A stretch of 32,250 bases of DNA from Burkholderiales bacterium (GTDB lineage: Bacteria; Pseudomonadota; Gammaproteobacteria; Burkholderiales; Burkholderiaceae_C). The notes under the pieces are model-generated. The model had not been told where the DNA came from and did no database searches. It worked only from the letters and a program-made list of their open reading frames with translations. The stretch spans positions 1 through 32,250 of the forward strand of contig JAEKLF010000105.1 of the NCBI GenBank assembly GCA_019509985.1. Direction: 5' to 3'. Below are positions 1 to 7,464 of this stretch, in pieces (position 1 is the first letter of the stretch; each line of letters begins with the position of its first letter). The position numbers and the translations under genes were made by a program.

Positions 1-440
1 TCGTCAAGTAGTTTGAAAATTTATTTTCTCGATACTCAACAACTTGCTTCCTTCACCGCCGCAAACCGCTTGCTTTCGCAATCCGTTCGTCAGCAGCAAA
101 GAGGCGAGATTTTGATCTGCTTTCGCAGCATCGTCAAGTAGCTTTTGAAAAATTCTTGAAGAACCTTCCCAGCACTTGGCGACCTCTCGATCCGCCCCTG
201 AGCTTTGCAGCCCAGCCTCACCCACCTTCAGCACCCCACGTCGTTACCGCCGCGTTGCGCCTTGTGATCAGCGAAGCCCACGACTGTAGCACAGGATTTT
301 CGCGTTTCGCAAGAGTTGCGGCGATTGCCGTCTCGAGAGAGACGTATGACGGACGATGCGCCGAGGCCGCAATCCCCCCGATCCACTTGCGCTGCCTCCC
401 GCCACCTACCTTTTAGAAGCGGCCGCCCGATTGACACCAG
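1..440. other. Gene-poor, AT-richer stretch with a repeated motif
   Basis: No convincing gene is seen. The first 180 bases are visibly richer in A and T than the rest of the window. The motif TCGTCAAGTAG followed by a TTGAAAA-like run occurs at 1-20 and again at 131-151, and TGCTTTCGCA occurs at 71-80 and 118-127. A minus-strand reading frame (4-234, GTG start) has codon use unlike the neighbours and resembles nothing I recognise, so I do not call it. A small dyad, CGTCTC-GAGA-GAGACG, lies at 329-344. The segment may be an intergenic spacer or the decayed edge of something outside the window. Confidence 0.5.
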
Positions 441-441
441 G

Positions 442-532
442 GCGATGGGCGATGGGCGATGGGCGATGGGCGATGGGCGATGGGCGATGGGCGATGGGCG
501 ATGGGCGATGGGTGGTGGGCGGTGGGCGGTGG
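442..532. repeat. Tandem heptamer array, unit GCGATGG
   Basis: Ten perfect consecutive copies of the 7-base unit GCGATGG run from 442 to 511. Three diverged copies follow (GTGGTGG, GCGGTGG, GCGGTGG) to 532. The array ends 12 bases beyond the last base of the ptsI stop codon, so it sits in the 3' flank of that gene. Because 7 is not a multiple of 3, every frame through the array repeats the same heptapeptide (GDGRWAM on the plus strand), which produces artefactual reading frames on both strands. Perfect copies at one end and decayed copies at the other fit expansion by replication slippage, so copy number may vary between strains. Confidence 0.95.
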
Positions 533-544
533 CGATGCCGTGCG

Positions 545-2323
545 TCAATGCACGATGGCGGCACCGCCCCTTGCGATCGCAAGCTCTCTGTCCGCCACTG
601 TCTGCGGATCATCAGCTTCCAGTACCCGCGGCAGCACCGCCGCCAGCCGCTGCGTGTCGGCGCGCAGCACGCGTTGCTTGACTGCCGGGATCTGCGAGGG
701 GTGCATCGAGAAATTACGCAGCCCCATGGCCAGCAGCAACTCGGTGAAGTCGGGGTCGCCGGCCATCTCGCCGCAGACGCTGACGCCCTTGCCGGCCAGG
801 CGTGACTGCAAGATGGATTGATGGATGAGCTGCAGTATGGCTGGATGCCAGGGATCGTAGAGATGCGCCACCGCCTCATCCGCCCGGTCGATGGCCAGCG
901 TGTACTGGATCAAGTCATTGGTGCCGATGGAGACGAAGTCCACATACCGTAGTAGCAGTGGCAACATGATGGCCGCCGCCGGGATCTCGATCATCACGCC
1001 CAGTTCGACGCGCGTGAATGCATGCCCGGCGTCGGTCAATTGCTGCTGGACCTTGCGCGTCATCTCCAGGATCTGCCTGACCTCGCTGAGATGGGCCACC
1101 ATCGGAATCAGCAGCCTGACCTTGCCGAATGCGCTGGCCCGGTAGATGGCGCGCAGCTGCTGGCGGAACATGCTGGGCTCGGCCAGGCTCCAACGGATGG
1201 CGCGCAGACCCATCGCCGGGTTGAGCACGTGCTCGTGGCGCAGCTCGTTGACGGTGAGCCGGTCGAGCGGCTTGTCGGCGCCGACATCGACGGTGCGGAT
1301 CGTCACCGGCATGCCCTTCATTGCCTCGACGGCGGCCTTGTAGGCCAGGAACTGCTCGTCCTCGCTCGGCAGCTCGCCGTCACGGTTCATGAACAGGAAT
1401 TCGCTGCGGAACAGGCCGACGCCGGTCGCGCCGGCCGCCACCGCAGCCTCGCCGTCGGCGGGCATCTCGATGTTGGCGTGCAGTTCAATGTGTTCGCCAT
1501 CCAGCGTGACGGCCGGCGTGTGGCGCAGTCGTGCCAGGCGCGCACGTTCCAACTCGCTCTGGCGCTGCCGGAAGCGGTATTCCTCCAGCACGATGGGCGA
1601 CGGGTTGACGATGACGGTGCCGGCGTCGCCGTCGATGATGACCCAGTCGTCCTGCATGATGAGGCGCGACGCTTCGCGGGTGCCGACCACGGCCGGGATG
1701 TCCATGCTGCGCGCGACGATGGCCGTATGCGAGGTCTTGCCACCGATGTCGGTGATGAAGCCGCGGAAGACGCTGCGCTTGAACTGGATCATGTCGGCCG
1801 GCGCGATATCCGCGGCCACCAGCAGCAGCGGGTCCTCGCCGCCGAAGTCGCGCGGCGACACCGGAGGCTGGCCATTGCCCTGAGCGTGCGTCAGCGCACG
1901 CAGCACGCGCTCGACGACCTGCTCCAGGTCAGCCTTGCGCTCGCGTAGGTAGTCGTCCTCCATCTCGTCGAACTGGCGCGCCAGCACCTCGAGCTGGGCC
2001 GACAGCGCCCATTCCGCGTTGTAGTGGCGGTCGACGATCCACTGGCTGGCGCCGCCCGTGAACGCCTCGTCATGCAGCAGCATCAGGTGCACGTCCAGCA
2101 ACGCGGCCAGCTCGTGCGGCGCGTCGCCGGGCAGTTCGTCCCGCAGCGTCGCCAGTTCCTGCACGACGGCGTCCCGCGCGCGCAGCAGGCGATCGATCTC
2201 GGCCTGGATCTGATCCGGCGCGACGAAATAGTGGGCCACGTCGACGCGGCTGGACGCCACCAGCACCGCACGCCCGATGGCCACGCCGCGCGAGACCGCA
2301 ATGCCGAACACCTGAAAGCTCAT
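545..2323 (-). CDS. ptsI: Phosphoenolpyruvate-protein phosphotransferase (PTS enzyme I)
   Basis: Cytoplasmic enzyme I takes the phosphate from phosphoenolpyruvate onto a histidine and passes it to HPr. The 592-residue product has the usual length and order: an N-terminal HPr-binding helical part, the phosphohistidine segment GGKTSHTAIVARS (His about 199), then the PEP-binding barrel with FRSEFLFMNR, the segment EIPAAA and the C-terminal active-site cysteine in SVCGEMAGDP. The ATG start gives the expected MSFQVFGIAVSRGVAIG opening. In related bacteria ptsI normally follows ptsH directly on the same strand. Here an oppositely oriented acyltransferase gene lies between them, so ptsI probably uses its own promoter in 2324-2439. 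The GCGATGG array lies just past its stop. No carbohydrate IIB/IIC permease is nearby, so the relay is probably regulatory. Confidence 0.97.
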   Translation of the reverse strand: MSFQVFGIAVSRGVAIGRAVLVASSRVDVAHYFVAPDQIQAEIDRLLRARDAVVQELATLRDELPGDAPHELAALLDVHLMLLHDEAFTGGASQWIVDRHYNAEWALSAQLEVLARQFDEMEDDYLRERKADLEQVVERVLRALTHAQGNGQPPVSPRDFGGEDPLLLVAADIAPADMIQFKRSVFRGFITDIGGKTSHTAIVARSMDIPAVVGTREASRLIMQDDWVIIDGDAGTVIVNPSPIVLEEYRFRQRQSELERARLARLRHTPAVTLDGEHIELHANIEMPADGEAAVAAGATGVGLFRSEFLFMNRDGELPSEDEQFLAYKAAVEAMKGMPVTIRTVDVGADKPLDRLTVNELRHEHVLNPAMGLRAIRWSLAEPSMFRQQLRAIYRASAFGKVRLLIPMVAHLSEVRQILEMTRKVQQQLTDAGHAFTRVELGVMIEIPAAAIMLPLLLRYVDFVSIGTNDLIQYTLAIDRADEAVAHLYDPWHPAILQLIHQSILQSRLAGKGVSVCGEMAGDPDFTELLLAMGLRNFSMHPSQIPAVKQRVLRADTQRLAAVLPRVLEADDPQTVADRELAIARGGAAIVH

Positions 2324-2439
2324 CAGCGCACCCCGCAGATCGAGGGGGCAATGTAGCGCGTCGGCAGGAGTCTTCGAGTCATCGTTCTTTCACGAGGGCT
2401 TCACCGCGGCGTCAAACCGCCACCGCAGCATGCCAGTCC

Positions 2440-3342
2440 ATGAACCGCAGTCAAATCGTCATGCATGCGCCGTCGCATGCCCCCACCCTGCAGCGCCCGG
2501 CCCGCTCTTCTTCCACCCAGCTCAGCGTCAGCTGGGCCCGCAGCGAGGCCGAGGTGCGCGAAGCCCAGGCCCTGCGGTATCAGGTCTTCGCCATCGAGAT
2601 GGGCGCCCGCCTGGCGCCGCCCAAGGGCGCGCCGGCCGGCCTGGACATTGACCTCTTCGACGCCTACTGCGAGCACGTGCTCGTGCGCGCTGGCGGCGAT
2701 GACGGCGAGCCCGGTCCCGTCGTCGGCACCTACCGCGTGCTGACGCCCGCCGCCGCCAAGCGCGCCGGTGGCCTGTACAGCGACACCGAGTTCGACCTGA
2801 CCCGGCTGCGCGCGCTGCGTTCTCGCGTGGCCGAGATCGGTCGCTCCTGCGTGCACGCGGACCATCGCAGTGGCGGCGCCATCATTGCGCTGTGGGGGGC
2901 GCTGGCCGAGTTCATGGCCCGCAACGGCTTGGACACCGTCATCGGCTGCGCCAGCGTCAGCATGCGCGACGGCGGCCACTTCGCCGCCAGCCTGTGGAAG
3001 CAGATCGCCGCGACCCACCTCGCCCCCATCGACTGCCAGGTGCGCCCGCGCCTGCCGTTGCCCATCGATCACCTGCGCCAGGACCTCGTCGTCGAGCCAC
3101 CGGCGCTGATCCGCGGCTATCTGCGCTGCGGTGCCAAGCTGATGGGCGAGCCCGCCTGGGACCCGGACTTCAACACCCCTTCGCCGAACTTGTCGTTGAC
3201 GAGGGCAGTGATTGCGTCCTGCGCGGCCTGCTCGTCTTCGCCGTCCGTCTCCAGCTCGACGCTGGCACCGATGCCGGCGGCCAGCATCATGACGCCCATG
3301 ATGCTCTTGGCATTCACGCGTCGGCCGTTGCGGCTCATGTAG
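2440..3342 (+). CDS. OlsB-like ornithine N-acyltransferase (GNAT/hemolysin family), 3' end replaced
   Basis: This belongs to the GNAT-type acyltransferases (Acetyltransf_5, often annotated hemolysin) that include OlsB, which N-acylates ornithine from acyl-ACP in the first step of ornithine lipid synthesis. Visible family segments, in order, are ALRYQVFAIEMGARL (about residue 45), DIDLFDAYCEHVLVR, VVGTYRVL, EIGRSCVHADHRSGGAI, GCASVSMRDGGHFAAS and RPRLPLP. Family-like sequence stops at DPDFNT (residue 246, base 3177). The usual last 25 or so residues are missing. The frame then runs 54 residues antisense through ptsH to a stop at 3342. The coordinates given are the open frame; the native part ends near 3177. 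It may still fold, since the lost part is C-terminal, but activity is uncertain. The ATG at 2440 is the first in frame; the ATG eight codons later is an alternative. Confidence 0.8.
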   Translation: MNRSQIVMHAPSHAPTLQRPARSSSTQLSVSWARSEAEVREAQALRYQVFAIEMGARLAPPKGAPAGLDIDLFDAYCEHVLVRAGGDDGEPGPVVGTYRVLTPAAAKRAGGLYSDTEFDLTRLRALRSRVAEIGRSCVHADHRSGGAIIALWGALAEFMARNGLDTVIGCASVSMRDGGHFAASLWKQIAATHLAPIDCQVRPRLPLPIDHLRQDLVVEPPALIRGYLRCGAKLMGEPAWDPDFNTPSPNLSLTRAVIASCAACSSSPSVSSSTLAPMPAASIMTPMMLLAFTRRPLRLM

Positions 3343-3440
3343 ACCTCGCACTTGAAGCCGCCGGCCAGCTTGGTCAGCTTGGCCGAGGCACGTGCGTGAA
3401 GACCCAGCTTGTTGCTGATGGTGAGGGTGGACTTGATCAT
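3117..3440 (-). CDS. ptsH: Phosphocarrier protein HPr, with an abnormal C-terminal extension
   Basis: HPr accepts phosphate from enzyme I on His15 and passes it to EIIA proteins. Here His15 lies in LGLHARASAKL and the regulatory Ser46, the HprK target, in NAKSIMGVM. Residues 1-88 (to KFGEG) form a complete HPr domain. The usual stop, one or two codons later, is absent. The frame continues for 19 residues antisense to the acyltransferase gene and stops at 3117. The ATG at 3440 overlaps the stop of the EIIA gene (ATGA), so the two are translationally coupled. The domain should be functional because all catalytic and regulatory residues are present. The tail is read as a product of the junction at about 3174-3180, shared with the convergent gene. 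Confidence 0.93.
   Translation of the reverse strand: MIKSTLTISNKLGLHARASAKLTKLAGGFKCEVYMSRNGRRVNAKSIMGVMMLAAGIGASVELETDGEDEQAAQDAITALVNDKFGEGVLKSGSQAGSPISLAPQRR
3174..3180. other. Junction joining the 3' ends of two convergent genes
   Basis: At this point the plus-strand acyltransferase loses family similarity (after FNT, base 3177) and the minus-strand HPr also loses it (after GEG, base 3177). Both stop codons are missing, and each frame runs on antisense through the other gene. The simplest reading is a deletion that removed the last 25 or so codons of the acyltransferase, the intergenic space and the last codons of ptsH. It could be genuine or an assembly error. Confidence 0.7.
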
Positions 3441-3832
3441 TCGGCAGGAGGCAAGGGAGGCGTGGCGACGATACCGATGGAAGCGCCCTGGGCGGCGCGG
3501 CGGGCCAGCTCGGACAGCGGCTGCTGGCTGGCGTAGCAGAGCGTGCGCCACAGCATGGGCACGCTGACGCCACTGAGCACCTGCACCCGCTCGCCGGCCA
3601 GCCGCTGCGCGCCATTGCACGGCGTGGCGCCGAACACGTCGGTCAGCACCAGCCAGTCGGACGGGTCGGCGGCCATCAAGGCGCGGGCGGCGGTTTCAAC
3701 GTCGTCGGCGCCCATGTCGGGCGTCACGTCCAGCACGGTCAGCGCGGGCGCGCAGTCCGGGAAGGTGTGCTCGGCCACCTGCCGCAGCGCGGAGGCCAGC
3801 GGGGCGTGGGCGATGACGAGCAGGTGAGCCAT
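3437..3832 (-). CDS. PTS mannose-type EIIA domain protein
   Basis: This is a stand-alone EIIA of the mannose/fructose-specific (EIIA-Man) family, which receives phosphate from HPr. The active-site histidine is in LLVIAHAPLASAL (His9 from the start chosen). The later segment VLTDVFGATPCNGAQRLA matches the family's conserved TDxxGATP motif. Length is 131 residues from the ATG at 3832. An ATG three codons upstream at 3841 is possible, but family members begin with the short strand just before the histidine. The gene lies 10 bases after the lipoprotein stop and overlaps ptsH by four bases, so the three form an operon. In Burkholderiales this protein acts in regulation rather than transport, and no mannose permease is present here. 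Pro-rich residues end the protein. Confidence 0.92.
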   Translation of the reverse strand: MAHLLVIAHAPLASALRQVAEHTFPDCAPALTVLDVTPDMGADDVETAARALMAADPSDWLVLTDVFGATPCNGAQRLAGERVQVLSGVSVPMLWRTLCYASQQPLSELARRAAQGASIGIVATPPLPPAE

Positions 3833-3842
3833 GTCCGGCATG

Positions 3843-4352
3843 TTAGCGGGCGGGCTCGACGCTCAGGCCCGTGAGGAAGCTCTCCCAGGCCGCCGCGTCG
3901 TCGCGCTCGGCCGTCATCAGCGCCTGGTAGACCCGTCCGCCATGGGCAAATACGGCCACGCGCGTGGTGCTGCCCGCGCCGGCGAGGCGGTACTGGGCGG
4001 CCTCGGGCAGCGGCGTCATGCCACGGACCTGCAATGGCTCGCCCGGCGGCAGCGGCTGGCGCAGCTTGGCGGCCAGTGCCCGGGGCATGGTCTTCAGCGC
4101 CGCGCCCGCCTGGGTCGGGTCGGGGGTATCGGCCCAGGACAGCGAGAAGCCGCGGCCGGCCGCCTCGCACTGCGCCAAGCCCATCGCGCCCTGCCCGGCA
4201 ACAGCCGCGCGCTGTTCGAGGTCGGGCTTGCAAGGGAACAGCGCCACGGCGCCCGAACCTGCCGGCCTGGCTTCGCGCCAGTTCAGCGCCGGCTGGCAAG
4301 CCGCCAGCAAGCCAAGCATTAGGGCAAATCCGGCGGTGGTGCAAAGGCGCAT
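3843..4352 (-). CDS. Predicted lipoprotein of unknown function
   Basis: The 169-residue product begins with a signal peptide ending in a lipobox (LGLLAAC, Cys19), so it should be lipid-anchored facing the periplasm. The mature part contains two further cysteines (in FPCKPD and AQCEAAG) that could form a disulfide, and the pattern RVAVFAHGGRVYQALM near the end. I do not recognise the family. It lies directly upstream of the EIIA gene (stop and next start within 2-11 bases), so it is probably the first gene of the EIIA-ptsH operon. Its start is 38 bases from the divergent CoA-transferase remnant, and a promoter for this operon should lie in that gap. Confidence 0.8.
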   Translation of the reverse strand: MRLCTTAGFALMLGLLAACQPALNWREARPAGSGAVALFPCKPDLEQRAAVAGQGAMGLAQCEAAGRGFSLSWADTPDPTQAGAALKTMPRALAAKLRQPLPPGEPLQVRGMTPLPEAAQYRLAGAGSTTRVAVFAHGGRVYQALMTAERDDAAAWESFLTGLSVEPAR

Positions 4353-4390
4353 GACCGAATTATCCGCAGCCCCGCCGCGACAATTCCGCG

Positions 4391-5478
4391 ATGCAAGATA
4401 GCCCTTCTCCCCAAGCCCTGGCGGGCGTGCGCGTGCTGGACCTGTCCCGCGTGCTGGCCGGCCCCTGGTGCACGCAGACGCTGGCCGAGTGGACCTCGCG
4501 ACGGCCGAGGGTCAGGCCATCGTGCGCAAGCTCGCGGGCCAGGTCGACGTGCTGGTCGAGAACTTCAAGGTCGGTGACCTGGCGCGCTACGGGCTGGACG
4601 CGCAAAGCCTGCTGGCTGAGCATCCCGGGCTCGTCATCTGCTCCATCACCGGCTTCGGCCAGACCGGCCCCTACGCCGAGCGCGCCGGCTACGACTACGC
4701 CGTGCAAGGCATGGGCGGCCTGATGAGCGTGACCGGCGAGCGCGACGACCTGCCCGGCGGCGGGCCGCAGAAGGTCGGCGTGGCGGTGTCGGACCTCTTC
4801 ACCGGCCTCTACGCCACCGTCGCCATCCTGGCCGCGCTGCGCCACCGCGACGCCACCGGCCAGGGCCAGCTCATCGACATGGCCCTGCTCGACACCCAGC
4901 TCGCCATGCTGGCCAACCTGGGCAGCAACTACCTGTGCAGCGGCCAGGTGCCAGGCCGCATGGGCAATGCCCACCAGAACATCGTGCCCTACCAGACCTT
5001 CGAGGCTAGCGACGGCTACCTGATCCTGGCGGTCGGCAACGACCGCCAGTTCGCCAAGTTCTGCGAGATCGCCGGCCGGCCGGACTGGGCCGCCGACGTG
5101 CGCTTCGCCACCAACGCCGAACGCGTGCGCCACCGCGCCGTACTGGTGCCGCTGCTGGAGGACGCCGTCCGCCAGCGCCCGCGCGCCGACTGGCTGGCCG
5201 CGCTGGAAGCCGCCAAGGTGCCCTGCGGCTCCATCAACTCGATCGCCGAGGCCTTCGAGGACCCGCAGGCCCGATTCCGCGGCGCGGTTGTGCCGATGGA
5301 CCACCCTCTGACGCCCGACCTGCGCCTCGTCGCCAGCCCGATGAAGCTGTCGGCCACGCCGGTCAGCTACCGGCATCCGCCGCCGCTGCTGGGCCAACAC
5401 AGCGACGAGTTGCTGCGAGAAGCGGGCTGTAGCGTGGAGGAAATCACGAATTGGCGCGCGGCCGGTGTTATTTCCTGA
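4391..5478 (+). pseudogene. CaiB/BaiF-type CoA-transferase with an internal deletion and frameshift
   Basis: Family III CoA-transferases move CoA between carboxylic acids. The N-terminal part (ALAGVRVLDLSRVLAGPWCTQ) lies in the frame starting at 4391. From about 4489 the match continues in another frame (VDLATAEGQAIVRKLAGQ), through DVLVENFKVGDLARYGLD, GFGQTGPYAERAGYDYAVQG and the active-site region with aspartate (QGQLIDMALLD), to a normal end at 5478. Roughly 45-50 codons that normally lie between these parts (the GADVIKVE and SANRGKRS region) are missing, and the loss is not a multiple of three. The combined length is about 360 residues against about 400 for the family. As written, no full protein can be made. 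A product from the internal ATG at 4468 would lack the first part of the fold. A sequencing or assembly error is possible. Confidence 0.88.
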
Positions 5479-5617
5479 GGGCTAACCCACCCCTGAACCA
5501 AGGGTTTCCCCCTGCCCAGGGGATGGAGGCGGCGCCGTCCTGTCCGCAGCATGCGCTTTCATACCGCGGCGGGCCAACAAGCTAGAACCATCCGCCACGG
5601 TTTCGCCATCCGGGGTC
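5479..5617. other. Intergenic gap, no gene seen
   Basis: The 139 bases between the CoA-transferase remnant and the kinase-like gene contain a C/G-rich dyad (CCCCTG-CC-CAGGGG) near 5511-5525 without a T run, so I do not call a terminator. The promoter of the downstream gene should be here, but no clear hexamers stand out. Confidence 0.4.
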
Positions 5618-6769
5618 ATGTCCACACCGCCTTCTTCAGCGCCTGCAAGTGCCGCCAACGATGTCATGCCTGAGCCGAGCCCGGTGCAGTGGGCAGACAT
5701 CGTCCAGCAATTGGGCGCCGAGATCGCCGGGCCGCTGAGTGCGGCGCTGGAACAGATCCAGAACCTCGCCACAACCGGCCAGATCGACCGCCGCGGCCTG
5801 CGCCTGCTGCGCCGCAGCGTGGACGACGCACGCACCGCCGGCATGTTGGGCCAGCAGCTGTCGCGCCTGGCTTCCGGGCGCCTGCGCCTGAACCGCGAGC
5901 GCCAACACCTGACGCAGATGCTGCGCAGCGTGCTGGCCCAGCGCAGCCGCGAGACTCAGGCGCGCGGCGTGCAGGTGCGCCAGTCGCTCAAGCCCGTCGA
6001 GATCTGGGCCGACGGCGCGCTGCTGTTCGCGCTGCTGAACGCGCTGATGGACTGGGCGCTGGCCAACACGCATTCCTCGGTCGACCTGCGCCTGGACCTG
6101 ACGCCCTGGCCGGTGAAGGCGCGGCTGAGCTGCCGCTTCGCCCACCGCTCGCTGGACCTGCTGAGCGAGGACGCCGAGCCGCACGCCTCGACACCGGGGC
6201 TGGATTCACTGGCCTGGCGGCTGCTGGAGCAGACGGCCATCACGCTGGGCGTGCTGCCGCTGCGCGAACAGGAAGCCGGCATCACGCTGCTGACGCTGGA
6301 ATTCAACCAGCTCGCCCCCGACGAGGCGCCGCTCCCCGAGGACAGCACGCTGAGCCGCCTGGAGGCTGAGGCCGAGCGCATGGGCGGCAACTCGCGCCCG
6401 CTGGCCGGCTGCCAGCTGCTGATCCTGTCGGCCAACCGCGATTTGCGCGCCGAGGCGCAAGCCGCCGTGCGCCACATGGGCATGCTGGTGGACGTGGTGG
6501 GCAGCGTGGCCGAGGCCGAGCAGTTCTGCCGCGAAGGCCTGCCGCATGCGCTGCTGTTCGACGCGACGCAGATGAGCGAGGCTTTGCTGCAGCTGATCGC
6601 CGAAGTCATGCGCGACGCGCCGGACTTCAGCTTCGTCGAGATGTTCGACGGCGAACACCGCACCCAGCTGTCCACGGCCACCAACGACGGCGTGGCACGC
6701 ATTTCGCGCCGTCACCTGCCCGACGCGCTGCCGTCGCTGCTGATGTTCGAGCTGGCCAAGCGCCCTTGA
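5618..6769 (+). CDS. Degenerate hybrid sensor-kinase-like protein (probably catalytically dead)
   Basis: The 383-residue cytoplasmic protein has no signal peptide or membrane segment. Residues about 25-110 resemble a histidine-kinase dimerisation domain, but the H-box position reads LGAEIAGPLSAA, with alanine where the phosphorylated histidine belongs. Residues about 125-235 resemble an ATPase domain: NALMDWALANT looks like an N box with its second Asn replaced, and no DxGxG box is seen. Residues about 265-380 look like a receiver: LLFD keeps an Asp at the phosphosite, but the paired acidic residues near the start are replaced (LILSANRD) and the usual Lys is Arg. I infer a pseudo-kinase acting as a scaffold or regulator. 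The fold assignment comes from motif pattern only. It overlaps the first in-frame codons of the next reading frame, but not its likely real start. Confidence 0.65.
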   Translation: MSTPPSSAPASAANDVMPEPSPVQWADIVQQLGAEIAGPLSAALEQIQNLATTGQIDRRGLRLLRRSVDDARTAGMLGQQLSRLASGRLRLNRERQHLTQMLRSVLAQRSRETQARGVQVRQSLKPVEIWADGALLFALLNALMDWALANTHSSVDLRLDLTPWPVKARLSCRFAHRSLDLLSEDAEPHASTPGLDSLAWRLLEQTAITLGVLPLREQEAGITLLTLEFNQLAPDEAPLPEDSTLSRLEAEAERMGGNSRPLAGCQLLILSANRDLRAEAQAAVRHMGMLVDVVGSVAEAEQFCREGLPHALLFDATQMSEALLQLIAEVMRDAPDFSFVEMFDGEHRTQLSTATNDGVARISRRHLPDALPSLLMFELAKRP

Positions 6770-6810
6770 GCTCGTCCAGGGGATTTGGGCCGGCGCCTAG
6801 AATCCCGGCC

Positions 6811-7299
6811 ATGCTGACTCGCCGCCTGATCTCCGCCGCCTTGCTGGCCTGCGCCGCCGCGCTGTCGGGCTGCGCCCGCGAGCAGGCACCCGCGGTCGAC
6901 TACGTGCTGCTGAACGGCCAGAAGGCCAGCTCGCGGGACTGGAACGGCAAGGTCATGCTGGTGAACTTCTGGGCCACGAGCTGCGCGACCTGTGTGAAGG
7001 AAATGCCGCAGGTCATCGCGACCTACGACAAGTTCAAGGGCCGCGGCTTCGAGACGCTGGCCGTCGCGATGAGCTACGACCCGCCGGCCTTCGTGTCCAA
7101 GTACGCCGAGACGCGCAAACTGCCCTTCGGCGTGGCCATCGACAACACCGGCGCCGTCGCCAACGCCTTCGGCCAGGTGCAGATGACGCCGACGACCTTC
7201 CTGATCAACAAGCGCGGCGAGATCGTCAAGCGCTTCGTTGGCGAACCCGACTTCGCCGCGCTGCACGGCCTCATCGAGCAGCTGCTGGCCGAAGCCTGA
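6811..7299 (+). CDS. TlpA-like thioredoxin-fold lipoprotein
   Basis: This periplasmic thiol-disulfide protein of the TlpA/ResA type probably reduces or exchanges disulfides on exported proteins. The start at 6811 gives a clean signal peptide with lipobox LSGC (Cys18). An upstream ATG at 6766 in the same frame would spoil the signal peptide and is rejected. The thioredoxin active site is WATSCATCVKEMP, a CxxC of sequence CATC, in place of the commoner CxPC. The cis-proline segment is MTPTTFLI, and RGEIVKRFVG follows as expected. Length is 162 residues, typical of the family. It lies 41 bases after the kinase-like gene and may be co-transcribed with it. Confidence 0.92.
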   Translation: MLTRRLISAALLACAAALSGCAREQAPAVDYVLLNGQKASSRDWNGKVMLVNFWATSCATCVKEMPQVIATYDKFKGRGFETLAVAMSYDPPAFVSKYAETRKLPFGVAIDNTGAVANAFGQVQMTPTTFLINKRGEIVKRFVGEPDFAALHGLIEQLLAEA

Positions 7300-7429
7300 G
7301 CCTCTCGGCGAACGCGGCCATGCGCGCCGCGATGAAATCCTGGTCCTCTTCCAGCGCCGAGCGGGTCGCGAGGCGCCGCGGGCAAGGGCCGGCGCATCCT
7401 GACGTTATGGCCGGCTCAAAAGCCGTCAT
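7271..7429 (-). pseudogene. Possible remnant of an acetyltransferase-like N terminus
   Basis: On the minus strand an open frame of 52 codons contains RLATRSALEEDQDFIAARMA, which resembles the first strand and helix of GNAT acetyltransferases (pattern xRxATxxDxxFIxxL). Resemblance ends at about 7305, where the frame runs into the antisense of the tlpA 3' end and stops. If real, only the first 40 or so codons of a gene remain. The frame could also be chance in GC-rich DNA. The rest of the 7300-7464 gap holds nothing else I can name. Confidence 0.25.
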
Positions 7430-7464
7430 GCCCGCGGCCGCACGACACCACCGACACTGAGGCG

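Noticed and set aside
4..234. 76-codon minus-strand frame at the left edge
   Set aside because: It has a GTG start, atypical codon use and no recognisable similarity. It contains the duplicated non-coding motif.
442..532. CRISPR-like array
   Set aside because: The unit is 7 bases with no spacers and no cas genes, so it is a simple tandem repeat.
406..879. Proteins with repeated GDGRWAM or HRPSPIA heptapeptides
   Set aside because: These come from translating the GCGATGG array, which repeats the same seven residues in any frame. They also overlap the 3' end of ptsI.
1022..1948. 308-residue plus-strand frame opposite ptsI
   Set aside because: Antisense shadow of a well-recognised gene; no motif seen.
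2401..3615. 404-residue minus-strand open frame over ptsH and the acyltransferase
   Set aside because: It overlaps two recognised genes in another frame and shows low-complexity His/Gly/Arg composition with no domain.
4360..5400. 346-residue minus-strand frame opposite the CoA-transferase
   Set aside because: Composition is typical of an antisense shadow, and the plus strand carries the family motifs.
5511..5525. Dyad CCCCTG-CC-CAGGGG after the CoA-transferase as a terminator
   Set aside because: The loop is only two bases and no T run follows on either strand.
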